NCBI GenBank assembly: GCA_026168455.1
Contig: CM047428.1
Coordinates: forward strand, 17,202,759-17,266,758
Reading direction: 5' to 3'
Origin: Theocolax elegans
Taxonomy: Eukaryota; Arthropoda; Insecta; Hymenoptera; Cerocephalidae
DNA: 64,000 bases
Shown: one piece after another, positions 37,399 through 49,080 of the stretch
Layout of the letters: every line of letters begins with the position of its first letter
Position numbering within the stretch: the first letter of the stretch is position 1
Position numbers and translations under genes: made by a program
Notes under the pieces: model-generated
Told to the model about the DNA's origin: nothing
Databases searched by the model: none
The model's input: the letters and a program-made list of their open reading frames with translations, nothing else

Positions 37399-38256
37399 CG
37401 TGTATGCGTGTGTGTGCGTGTGACGATGGATTCTTTAAATCGTTCGTGTGCCTCTCGGACCAAAAGTTAAGATGGCTACGAGAGTTTTTGATCAACGGTG
37501 AAATTTATTTTTATTTTATTCGTATTCACCTGTAACGACAATTAATTAGAATACGTGCCTAATATGGTTGATATACGTTAATTAAACGAAATTCTTATCC
37601 GTAATTCTTTTTCCTTCTTGCAACTACTACGAAATGCTTATTTAAGTTCAATATCATTCAAAAATGTATTAGATATATATTTCATCTAAACAATTTTGTA
37701 ATTAAATAGTAAAATATTATTTAAATAGTACTCGTATCGTGCTGTAAGTAAATGCAAATAGCGTCACTATAGGAAAAATCGCGAAATGGATAAACAGTTG
37801 AGATATAAAAATTCGAATAACAACGAGACGTGTACCCTTAAATGATATAAAATGGTTGATTCGTAACTAAGAAACAAAGTAGAAGAAAAAGAAAAGTCAA
37901 AGGAAGAATAAAAAAAAAACGAAGAAGAAATTCAATAACCTGTCAGGAGGTATGGGCATCGTGTGGCAAAATGACCGAGACAAACGATTGCCTAAGGGAT
38001 CAAGAAGGACGAAGTACGAGTATATACACACATGCACAACTCTAAGTAGTTCGTTTCTCTCGTAGGTCGAACGAGTGCACGTTCCTCCAGCAGCATACCT
38101 TCAAAGGAGAAAGAAAAGAGAAGCAACACGAGATAAAGTTGATGAGTAGAGAGAGAGAGGGAGATGGCCGAATCACAATATAAGAGGAGATGAGAAAGCG
38201 ACAAAGAGAGTAAAAGATAAAAGCACGAGGTAGGAGAAAAGAATGAGTATACTCAC

Positions 38257-38278
38257 GTGGAGTGGAAGATGGAGGAAC
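38257..38278 (-). CDS. Possible 22-nt alternative microexon
   Basis: An excellent acceptor (ttggtattctctttccttcgcag|GTT) and an excellent donor (CCAC|GTGAGTATA) flank only 22 nt, which read VPPSSTP plus one nucleotide if entered in phase 0. It lies in the intron between exons 4 and 5. Inclusion alone would shift exon 5 into its second open frame. A 20-nt candidate at 40423-40442 would restore the frame, giving 42 nt together. It could also be a cryptic site pair. Confidence 0.3.
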
Positions 38279-39439
38279 CTGCGAAGGAAAGAGAATACCA
38301 AGAGATGTAAGATGGGGGCAACAGGTGGATGGGGTTAGCGGTTTATCCAGCTAACGCCCCGAGTGATATCTCTCGAGCTTCCTAAGACCGCTCGGGGATG
38401 AACCTTCTGCATCTATATCTACACGTCTATAACATTTTCGAACCGAGTATCTTCCTTACCTCGCTAAACGTTTTATATATATTTATCTTGTTTTTCTTTT
38501 CTTCTTTTTTTCTCTTTACTATTTTACACACAATTTTCTTATTTAAACTTCAATTTCGATGCACACTAGTGGTTTACTTACGCTAATCTTGAAATTTTAC
38601 AAATAAATCACAGTATTTTATTATCCAACGCCGCAAGATTCGATAACAAATATTAGAAATTAAAATAATAATATTATTTTTAAACGAGAGGTACGTATAA
38701 TCAAAGATAAAATAAATCTCTCTTTCATTGTTCTTTAACCGTTTCAGTTAAATATTGACAAATTGAAAATTTATCTATTCTATATATAACGATAAAAACG
38801 GTGTTTTCCATTTTACGTGAACCAGTGAACCAGTTATCAAATTACCCATATTTATTATGTTGTCGTAGGTAAAAAGAAAAACGAAGCCTATCTAATGACG
38901 TATCTATGGAAATGTTTCAATACACTCGACGTATATTTGCACACAAAATTTGTACTTGAACATACTTATATACATATATATATATGAATAATATATGTTA
39001 TATATGTATATATATATATATGTAATAAAAATAAACGACGTCCTCGTGTTTGCGCAAAAATTTAATCTAAAATTCAACAAATAAAATCGCGGTAACGATT
39101 ATTGAAAAGTAAATTCAGCCGTTGTATCGTAATGGGTAACGATTGTGCCCTGACCCAACCAATAATTGAACGCTGATCGATTCAAACAAATGATCTAATA
39201 TGCAAACGCGATCCGCTTAAATTACTCGCGCGCTCTCCCGAAAAGACGTCATTGATATTTGGCAATTGAATGACTCTGTGCGTCATAACGTATACTTTAA
39301 TCATGGATTTAGATTTAATGTTTGAATCCTAATATACATACATAACTTTTCAATCTTTGACTCTCTGTTATTGTACCATACGGCTAATCTACGCCTTGTA
39401 CATAGAAATACTTATTACGTCAAAATTATTTTGTTGACA

Positions 39440-39469
39440 TATATGTATATATATATATATATATATATA
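39440..39469. repeat. (TA)n microsatellite
   Basis: About 14 TA units with one G. Confidence 0.95.
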
Positions 39470-40422
39470 ACCTATATAAATATACGTACACCGAGTTAAT
39501 TGATAAAGAAATTTTATGTAATGATGCAGAAGTAATAGATAGATTTAACATAGTTTTTCATTCGAAATTATGGATATTATGCACGGCTTGCGTAAATCTT
39601 ACGATTATAAAATATTCAAACTCGATAAAAATATTGATAATGGAACTCTTTCAAAACATCTATGTATGTATATTTTTAAACAGTTTCGGAGAAATTAATC
39701 TTAGAATTGATAATTATTATATGTATTTATATCGACCATTGTAATGTAAAATAATATTTATTTTCTCTCTATTAATGTATACTTAGCAAATCACATTCAA
39801 CTAAAGTTGATTATCATAACTCTGCATAAATTAACTAATGGATTTCATAACGTGTATTCTATAATCTAATTTTTGGCATAGTACAATAAATAAAGTCTAA
39901 TATATTTATATAATTGAGACATTTCATATTTTTGTACTCTGTAACAAAAACTGGGAAAGTTTATATAATATTTAGCTGAAATAAATATACTTCGTTAATA
40001 TTAATTAAAAAAGACTTTCGCAACAATACAAGATGGTAATTTAACGCCTCGAATGTATGCAAAAATGATTAAAATTAAATTACATTTACATCTGTGTAGA
40101 AAGGAATATATTTTAGTGCAAATCAAAATATTTTCTATTAATGTCAACTAATTATCAAAAAAGCCAACAATCGGAATCGACGATCTCTGTACATGTAGTA
40201 CAGCTTTAAAACATTTATTTTAATTTAATCTCGCACTATTAGTTTCTATTAGTAATTATTAAATATTAGTACTTTAACCTAATTAATTAGGCAGTGAAAT
40301 TAACTGAAACTGGTGACGGTACTTTCTCAAAAATGAATTTGACTAACTCTTCGGTAGTTCTTCGAAAGATTTTCTTTTAAATATTAACCGACTAATTTAT
40401 TTATAATGACTAGTCGACTCAC

Positions 40423-40442
40423 CATTTAAAATTGGCTATTCT
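40423..40442 (-). CDS. Possible 20-nt microexon partner
   Basis: The segment lies between tcgtaatcgtttggtag|AGA and TTTAAATG|GTGAGT. Read in phase 0 it gives RIANFK plus two nucleotides. The setting is AT-rich. The reason to list it is the strong donor and the 20+22=42-nt sum with the 38.26-kb candidate. Confidence 0.15.
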
Positions 40443-42090
40443 CTACCAAACGATTACGATAATACAATTACAGGGATCTTATACCATTCAACCCATAAAT
40501 TTTATTTAAAACATTGAATTAAAAACCAAAAACAATGCATTGCAGATAGTTTATGAAATAAGAGAAGTGACAATTCTCATTTTGAAAAAGGTAAAATCAT
40601 TATTATAATAATAAATGAATAAACAATTTTTGGTCGGTAATCGTAAGTAAATCGGTATAAACTTTAATTTTAAACATTATATTGTAATTAGCGATTCAAA
40701 AATCTTAACATCTTGGGTAAAAGATTTTTTCAAACATTAATTTCTTTCTTTATAAAAAAACGAAGAATGCCCATTTCCTGAGTTCATCCTCTTAAATCCA
40801 AAAATTGACATTTTTGTAATTGGTTTTAATGTCCCTTTAAATAAATATTTCTTTATATCAATTAAATATTATATTGTCAAATGTTTTTTTTAAATTTCGT
40901 TTCCGTACCACATCAGCATAAATCATTAATTCTTAAAAATGTATCTTGCTCTAGTATTTTAATTTATGCGTGTCCACATAAGGAGCGATAATTTAGTACA
41001 TTGGATCAGTTTACGAGCAACGGTGGTAAGCCAGAATATTTACAGTAAAAATCGAGAGAAAGAAAACTGTGACTCGCGCCCTATCAAAATATCGGATGAC
41101 AGATATCCGCCGCTAATTGGAGCCGTTCGCACGAAGATAATCCGCGGATCGAAACATCCGCGATTAAGTTACGTAAATCGTGTCCACTTCCTTTCTTTTC
41201 GCAAGTGTCAAACTAATGTTCTCTTCTATTCGTCGACGTGTAAAAGATTAACAAATCAAGAGGTGTATTTTATACATCGGTAGTAAAGATCATCACCGAA
41301 AGAGTGAGAAAGTATAAGACAATGTTGGATCTGATGAAACAGCAAAGTGGATGCCCGGAAAAAACATAAAGAGAGGAGACCGTGGCTATAAAGGGAAGAG
41401 GTAAAACTTTAGGTTAGAGATAAAACAGAATGGAGAACAAAGTGTCAGAGCTCATTGTGGCAGGATGTATATAATAATAACAATAATAATAATGCTGTTT
41501 AATAATGTCTCTGCTTTTGTTTTGAAATACGTAAAAGTATTAGATTATAAGAAGGTTGAATATAATGTACAGATAAACCGTTGATTAGACGTATAAAGAT
41601 TTAATATACTCGAGATGAGATAACGGCTTTCATAAGAATATATGTGTAATCCTTCTCTATTTATATTTTCGAATGAAATTGGTCACTTCACCATGAAGAT
41701 TAATAATTATATACGTCTATTAAAAATAAAATTTAAATAATATTTGAAAAAAAGAGCTTATTAAAAAATTGTTATAACACGCGTATCTATATTATTATGT
41801 AAAAAAATCAGAAATTTTAAACATTGAATGTATCGATCAATTTGATTAGATATATACATATTATCGGTAATTATAAAATTGCGTCTTTCTATACATATCG
41901 TGTTAAAATCACTTAAAATAAAAAGTATAGAGGTATGTCCGTCCGTAACTCTTATGCAATGATCACTGTGACAGCTAGGGAATAATATTAATCGTTATCA
42001 TCTGATTCTCGGAGATGGCATTCCACCGAGACCTCCGAAACGAACGTCAAGCCCTCTCGGAAAGCCAGAGTGTTGTTTAAAAAAAGGTAT

Positions 42091-42120
42091 GGTGAGAGAG
42101 AGGGAGAGGGGGGGGGGGGA
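42091..42120. repeat. GA repeat and 12-G homopolymer
   Basis: GA units lead into a run of 12 G at 42108-42119, unusual in this AT-rich DNA. Confidence 0.9.
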
Positions 42121-43808
42121 GAGGAAAAAGAAATGACACGCTAGAGAGGAAGTAAGAAGAGGGCGACAGTGAGGTATGAAAAACAGGAAGAGGGAAAACG
42201 GACGGCTCGGTCGATTCGACGTATCGACTTGGTGCGGCCCACATGGCCGGATAGATAGATTACAATGATTCCGGACCAACGTGGGGTGGTCAGTCAGCGT
42301 GACTGCCGCCCTCGGCACAATACCGCGTTAGTCGGCAAGGTATATAACGCATGTGCGCATTACGCGCAATTCAGGATTCTAGGAGGAGCCAGCCCTGGGC
42401 GTATCCTTAAACGCTCGGCGGGGACGATTCCGCGAGGACGGACCCTCGTTCCGAGATGTATATACGACGACGGATTGATTGAAGCCTGATGGCTATATAC
42501 GATGAAATTCGCGCTCGGGTTAGTTACTATTCACCGCGAACAAAACCAACGATTTGATGCCGGCCGGTGTCCTCCTCGCGATCCTCTTTTCCATTCGGTC
42601 ACTCATTCGCGGAAATTTTATTATATATTTTCTTTATATACTTTTATTTCGCTTTCCGTTCATTATTCAAACGCTACTCCTTGAGAAAACCCTAATTATT
42701 GTTACGTAAGCGCTTCGTTATACGAGCCGGTGCACGTTTTACCTTTGGTAAAATTTCTTATTAAATGTATAAAAGACGGCTGCGCGAAACAAAAATATTT
42801 CAAAATAAAATAAACGGCGTTCCGAAGGATCACGCGCGTATCGATTTATCCTTGTATATAAAGTATAGCTTTCAAAGGATAATATATATACGTATAACGT
42901 GCGAGAAGCCGTTACTTTAAGATTTTTCGGCGGCACAATCGACGAAACTCGTTGCGTGTTTCTTTTCAACGCTCTCAATGATACCGTGCGCAAGTTCCTT
43001 TTGCGGTTTTTGTTTCTTTTTTTTTTATTCCGCACATAGCACGACGTGAAAACGAAGGAAAAAAAATGGGGGAGAAAAGGGGCGGTCGATGAATTTGTCG
43101 AGGGCAATTATCGGTCTTTCGAAAATCGGTCTTTTCAAGATCTTTTTTTACTGGTGTAATGGACTGGTTTTTAGCTCGGTAATTTGTGAAGTAATCGCGC
43201 AAAATTCTTATAACCACGTGCAAAATCCTCTCTCACTCTTTATAAAATTTTCACACGTATATATAGAATATATACATCTCGAGCATGTTTCCTTTGCAAT
43301 TTGGAAATTCTTGGTACGATTATAAGTCTATATATGTATACTTTGTAAAAGTAGAGCAAAAAATTATGTCATTTTTTGTTACATCTCAAATTTGACTTGG
43401 TTTGTAAAAATTCAAATTTTTTCGTCAAAATTTGAAAAAAAAAATTTTTAATTTTATCAATCATATTAATACATTTTACACAATATGTCGAATGACCATC
43501 GAGTTGTGAGATATCGATTAAAAATTATGAAAACCAAAAATTAAATGAAAAACTAATGCGCTATTAAATATCATTACAAAATAGGAAAATTATTTTTTCG
43601 GAAAATTGCATTTGGTCAACGTACAACAAAAATTTTACATCACATTTCATAAAAAAAATAATAACGTTCGAATGTATGTATGTGTATATATATCTCTTAC
43701 GTACTCAAACCAAATAAATCAGCTTATCATTGATTAGTTAAACTACTAATCCGAACTGCCATATAACATTCATTATAAGACAAGATTTACGATCGCTACA
43801 AAGCTCGG

Positions 43809-43834
43809 GAGAGAAAGAGAGAGAGAGAGAGAGG
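43809..43834. repeat. (GA)n microsatellite
   Basis: About 12 GA units. Confidence 0.95.
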
Positions 43835-44222
43835 GAAAAAAAGCGTAAAGGCCATGCACCAAACGACGAATTATCTCGAAACTCGTATAAACATAAAAAC
43901 GGAAGTGTTTTCGTGAAATTTCGTCAGCGAGTCGTCGGGCGCAAGTATAATCCCTCCGAATCAAGTTGCTTAGCAAACACACGAAAAGGCAGAAGGAGGA
44001 ATATAAATAAACGCGGACGTTTCAAGAAATTCCTCGTGAACTAATAAAATTATCCCAATAAATAATTAACCATAATTACCAAAATTGTTAAAAAGAAACG
44101 AAATAAAATTTGAACGATAAGATATAATATAAATGGAATAACATAAAAAATCAATCAGGTCGAATAATAATCCTTAAGGAAAGAACAGTGCAACAATAGT
44201 ATAGACGATGATGATGATGATC

Positions 44223-44223
<1 letters not shown>

Positions 44224-44260
<37 letters not shown>
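44224..44260. repeat. (TA)n microsatellite
   Basis: About 18 TA units. Confidence 0.95.
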
Positions 44261-44264
<4 letters not shown>

Positions 44265-47200
44265 CGTAACTCGTATAATAATTCGTCCGTGAAGAGGTCA
44301 AGTCAAAGGCGGTTCGCGTCACACAGACGCACATGTGCACACAGACAGATTGTTACATAGACCCGTGCGATCGTCTTCCGGTTCCACGGGAGTAAAGCAA
44401 CGAGTCGTTGGTGCACAGGTAACTGGATTAACGGATTACCGTCCATGTCCCGGTGACTGGGCACGCACGCGGACCCTTTCTACGCGCACTTTATCTATAT
44501 ATATACATATATATACATATATACGTTATTCTTTTATTCTTCTATAGCCGTCTCAACGGATTTCGTGCGTGATCGATGATGTCGCTCGATTTGTAACCAT
44601 GTGCGATGCTGTGGGAAATCGCGGCTCCTCGATTTATAGCTATACACATACAGTCTGATGCTCATTTTTATGCATGATGGGTTTGCGTAATTTAAATTAC
44701 GCCCAATACGATTTTGTAAAAATAAGTAATATTGAATTGCTCTAAGTAATCGTAGATTTATAATAATCGATAAATTAAAATAAGATATAATTCGTGCGAT
44801 GAATTACTGAATTTGTTTCAAAGAAGAGAATTGCTGTATCGTACAAGTAAATAATGCAGCCGGTCGATTATCTTGTGTCATTAACCACTTTTTTTACCGA
44901 TCCCGACGATGTATCATTAAAATATAACATAACGTATAATACATTTCAATAACGTTTTTAACGATTGAAAATTATTCAATTATTGGCCTATTTACTGAAA
45001 TCGCAAGTATAACTCAGTAGCAAATCCGAATAGAATATCATTGCATAAAATTTAGTGAAAAAGCTGTTTGCCTTTTACATATATAGTATAGAGGTATAAT
45101 CTATTTTTAAATTTTTTGTAAACGATATAGTGCATTCGTATATATCATACATCGTTGGTTAAACTACGCAAAATTTATTTAAAATTATAAAAGAGTGAGA
45201 GAGAGAGAGAGAGAGAGTAAAGACCCTTTGAATAGCATAACACTTGAAAAAAGTGAATAGAGCTATTAGGTCGAAATCCATATGTCGAACGAGGGAGCTT
45301 TGATAAATGAAAAGTGAACAACTAAATCCCGGTAATACGTAATCGCGGCTCGTTAACGATCGCGCGCCGATCGAAAAGCGCCCTCCCCGAGATCGTGGTC
45401 TCTCGTCGCATGCATCGTGGTTGCGGCAGGAAGAAGGCAGGAGCACATCCGTATCGTGGTCAGAACCCGTGACTCCCCCACCTCGACCCCCCCTCTCCCC
45501 CCTCTCACCCCACCCGCCTATGTCGAGCACACGTGTGTCCCTATCTATGTGACCGTTTGGCTCTTTGGCTCTTTGGGTGTTTCGGTGTTTGGGTGAGCGA
45601 GCCAGATCCGCCCGCGGTTTTATCAAGGATTATCCTTCCCTACCTATCTCTCTCACTCTCTTTGTGCATTTCGCACACTTTTTCGTCTGCACATACGAGA
45701 CCGTTTCAGAGGTGTGTTTTCGACGTCACTCGAGCGGATCGCTTGGTGTGGGTGCGCACAGATGGACGACGCTTTTCGCGTCTCGGTTTCGAGTACGACC
45801 CATTTTCCAGTGCTGATTTCGCGCACCGACGTTAAAGAGCTACTGCGCTCCGGGATTTGACGGTTTATTGGACGTATTTTTGGGTGTGGTTACATATATG
45901 CCTTTGCCAAAACAGTACTTTTATTTTACCTTCGGTTTACAAAAGTTTAATATATAGAAAACGTTTTTTCTTTTTTTTTTCAATTAATTTGGAATACGAT
46001 ATATATTAAGTTTAAACTAATTATAGAGATAGTTTTTTTTGAGACATTAATTTTCATTACATTAAGAAGATGCATTGGTTTGAAAATTATCGAAAAAATC
46101 ACAACGAAAATATAATAGAATGAATGCATCTAGAGTTAAATAATAATAACAATTATTCAATGGCTACGTTGTTATTTAAATTCATCGGAAAATATACATA
46201 TATAATACATCGATTAAATTATTACACAAAAAAATATATTCTTTACACACACATATATATATTAACAGTTACGTAAAATATATGCTAAAAATGAACAAAA
46301 ATAAAGCAGCAAATACCATTAAGATGCACAATTACTGATAATTCAAGAAATCGTAAAATATCTTGATAAATACTTATAAGAAGAGCCTTATATTGTCGAA
46401 TAACAGATTTGCTTAAAATTCAGTGACATATTTTATGATACGAAATTACGAAAGAAACGAAAGCACCTTATTTGCTCAAAATTTCTCAAATTATAATGTC
46501 ATTAACGTGCTATTTTGACAAAATGAAATCAATTACACATAAATTGTACAAAGACTAATAACCAAAGAAGAAATCAAATTAAATAAGACTGGGTTCTCTT
46601 ACAAGAAAGCTGTATTTAATTTTTATATAAATATAATATGTAACCTAATTTAATGTTCTTGTAAATGTACTTAAAAATCATTTATTTAAATAATCATATC
46701 CCCTAGCTCTTTTAAAATGATAAAAAAATAAGAATTGTGTTTATTTTTTTTAAACGCACACCTTGCATCGAACAGTTTAATTTTATAAAATATATGATTT
46801 TATTTTATCTCGCATATATATATGATATAACTTTAATACAATAATTTATTGATAAAAGAAATATGAAAAAATATTGTTGCGCAAAGAGCAAAAACGGGAT
46901 AAAAGCAGCGGGTAAGAAAATACACATGTAAAAAAAGAAAGCGTGTGAACAGAATAAAATCAAGTGAGAGTGTATGTATACATAATTCGCACAACACTGA
47001 AAAATATAAAGAAAAGCATCGAATTAGTAGCAGCGTGGGGTCTCGGCCGGAAATCACTGGGGTGGCCAATTGGCTGTGTAATGCTCGAGAAGGGGTTGGT
47101 CGCCTCTGGCACCCACTCGAATAACCGTTCGCGTCACCCCCGCGAGGAGTCCTCGATTTGCCTGAATTTACCCTTAGCTTTATTAGCATTTAAGGGACGC

Positions 47201-48010
47201 TGGATCATCGTTAAGGGATGATCCATTGCCTCCTTCTATTTCTATTTCTCTTTCTCTTTCCCGATGAATCGTACAGATATATATGGATGTATATTTTTTT
47301 AAAGAGGGGTACGGTTATTGCTTTGCTTTATCGCGACATTATTTATGCGTAAATAACGGAGGAGCAGTGGTAAAGAAGTAACCACAAATGTTGTCAATGA
47401 AAATATTGTTTTACGATGTTTGCATTTTAATGACGTTCAAGGGGTTGAATTTCATTGTTCAACAAAGGCTTACAATTTATTTTATCGTCTATGTTGATTT
47501 TATTTGCGCGAATGGAAATGTAAAATATCAATGAATAAACTATTATGAAAACTTTGCACGCTCAAGTATTCATACGATAATTTAAGAAGAAAAATTTTGA
47601 TTTGATAGAGCGTCACGCGTATGCTCAAATTTTACAAAAAAAACAATCGCTAAATCATCGAGTGTAAAGATAAAGCATTATTAAATGAAAAAAGCGAGAC
47701 CATCTGGAAATAAAAAGATCCACAACGAGACGTCGATTAACTAAACCTTCCAATAAATGATAATCGATTTTTAATCAAATATACTTATTCATACGTGGAT
47801 ATATAATTCTATGTGTGGAAGTTTATAGAGTAAAAATTTATCATCGCGAAAATCTCGAAACGGTCGAGACGAAAGAGTTAGACATCCTGTGCCGAGAAGC
47901 GGACTACACGCACATACGTCCTTGAAAATGGAGCGCATCCTATGTCACATGGGAGTCCCTTGCCGAATATAAAACCATATACATACGTCGATCGGGGCTA
48001 CTCGATTTAC

Positions 48011-48073
48011 CTGAACCTGATCGTTTTTCGTGTTGGCAGCCACCCAGGCTTCGGCGAAGGTCTCCATCGCGCT
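48011..48073 (-). CDS. Exon 4, 63-nt phase-0 cassette completing the pseudosubstrate motif
   Basis: The exon lies between gatggattttcag|AGC and GTTCAG|GTAAAT. It has 21 codons and is symmetric, phase 0 in and phase 0 out. It encodes SAMETFAEAWVAANTK followed by NDQVQ. Joined to exon 3 it gives R-S-E-R-K|S-A-M: Arg at P-6 and P-3, Lys at P-2, a non-phosphorylatable Ala at P0 and a hydrophobic Met at P+1. That is the layout of a PKA pseudosubstrate. Because the exon is symmetric it can be skipped without a frameshift. The polypyrimidine tract is weak, and a second frame across the locus is also open (IDWYEGSESGDGFSERDG), so the exon depends on the splice sites and phase agreement. Confidence 0.65.
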
Positions 48074-48128
48074 CTGAAAATCCATCACCCGATTCCGAAC
48101 CCTCGTACCAATCTATCTTTCTCTCTCG

Positions 48129-48133
<5 letters not shown>

Positions 48134-48160
<27 letters not shown>
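48134..48160. repeat. (CT)n microsatellite beside exon 4
   Basis: On the transcribed strand this is a GA run about 60 nt upstream of exon 4. It cannot serve as a polypyrimidine tract but could act as a purine-rich splicing element. Confidence 0.95.
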
Positions 48161-48639
48161 GTTCACTGTCTTGGTGATTCGTCGGATATTACGGAAGCTG
48201 CCACCGCCATTCGTGCAGTCTCGTTTTACGGTTCAACTTGTTGGGTCTCGAAAGTAACGACTGCGAGAGTCATTATTTTCGGCGCGGCGATTCAATTAGT
48301 AAATTCAAATAAATATACTTTGCGTCAAAGAGAGGTCAACAGGTATAATTAAACCGCACACTCGAAGACACTCGCGAGATACTAGAAATGTAACAAAAAT
48401 ATACATAAATGTAGGATAATATAATCACTCGGGTATATTGAATCCTAGTGTTATTGAACGATCGTTGCCACACATCCACTGTGGATAATCCATAATCGAG
48501 AATCACTGTGCAACCAAAGCGAGAGAGAGAGATACGCACTACATGATGGTGAGTACGAGGAGGTACCGCACATTGAACAATCGAAAGTTTATAAAAATGT
48601 CAACCAGAATCACGTGCCAACGTCTGCATCTCTCCTAAG

Positions 48640-49080
48640 GTTAACCGATCGGTGTGTATACGTGTGCGTACGGCCGTATGTGGGTTATAGGAGAGAAACG
48701 AAACACGCGCGACGAGGTACGAATCGTGCGGCGTTCGAGCCGCGACTGAGGCAAAGCCAAAGTTGCGCGCTCGGCGGTCGTCGGTCGTGCGGTATACGGC
48801 GATCGTCCCTTACGCGGGCGCGGGCGCGCGCGCAGTTGCATACCCACGCCCGGTGCCACCCCCACCGCCGTATCGAAATCCTCACATCCTCACCCCTTCC
48901 TCGCGCGGTATCTTTGCGCCGCGAGTGTCTCACCGGGCGGTTATCTGGGCTAGAGTCCGGTGAGACGATGCCTTGGTCGGATTGGCTGGGAGTACTCTCG
49001 GGGGCTGTACCTCGCCCTCCGAGATAAGAAGGCTGGCCAAGAGGTGGAGAGGATAGGGGAGATTAGACTCCTCGGATGGA
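48640..49080. promoter_or_regulatory. CpG-rich island
   Basis: The most GC/CpG-dense stretch of the window (gcgggcgcgggcgcgcgcgc and neighbours). It could be a promoter or regulatory island. No exon was recognised. On the plus strand ATGATG|GTGAGT at about 48543 makes a donor-like site next to it. Confidence 0.3.

Larger units (their letters stand above)
34631..48010 (-). other. Intron 4 (about 13.4 kb)
   Basis: It alternates AT-rich stretches (38.5-41.9, 42.7-44.2 and 45.9-47.0 kb) with GC-rich islands (36.35-36.6, 37.15-37.45, 38.0-38.4, 42.0-42.6, 44.3-44.6 and 45.3-45.85 kb). Two possible microexons (38.26 and 40.42 kb) are listed separately. No other gene was recognised. Confidence 0.4.

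Noticed and set aside
36921..37463. 180-codon minus ORF and acidic plus-strand frame (SAEEDQEKDDEFRFEPGDW) around 37.3 kb
   Set aside because: Several frames on both strands are open in this island, and the ORFs run into a TC microsatellite. The plus donor is only the repeat-derived GTGTGT.
40966..41283. Plus ORF of 105 codons with a true ATG
   Set aside because: ORFs of this length are expected a few times by chance in 64 kb. No splice or homology support.
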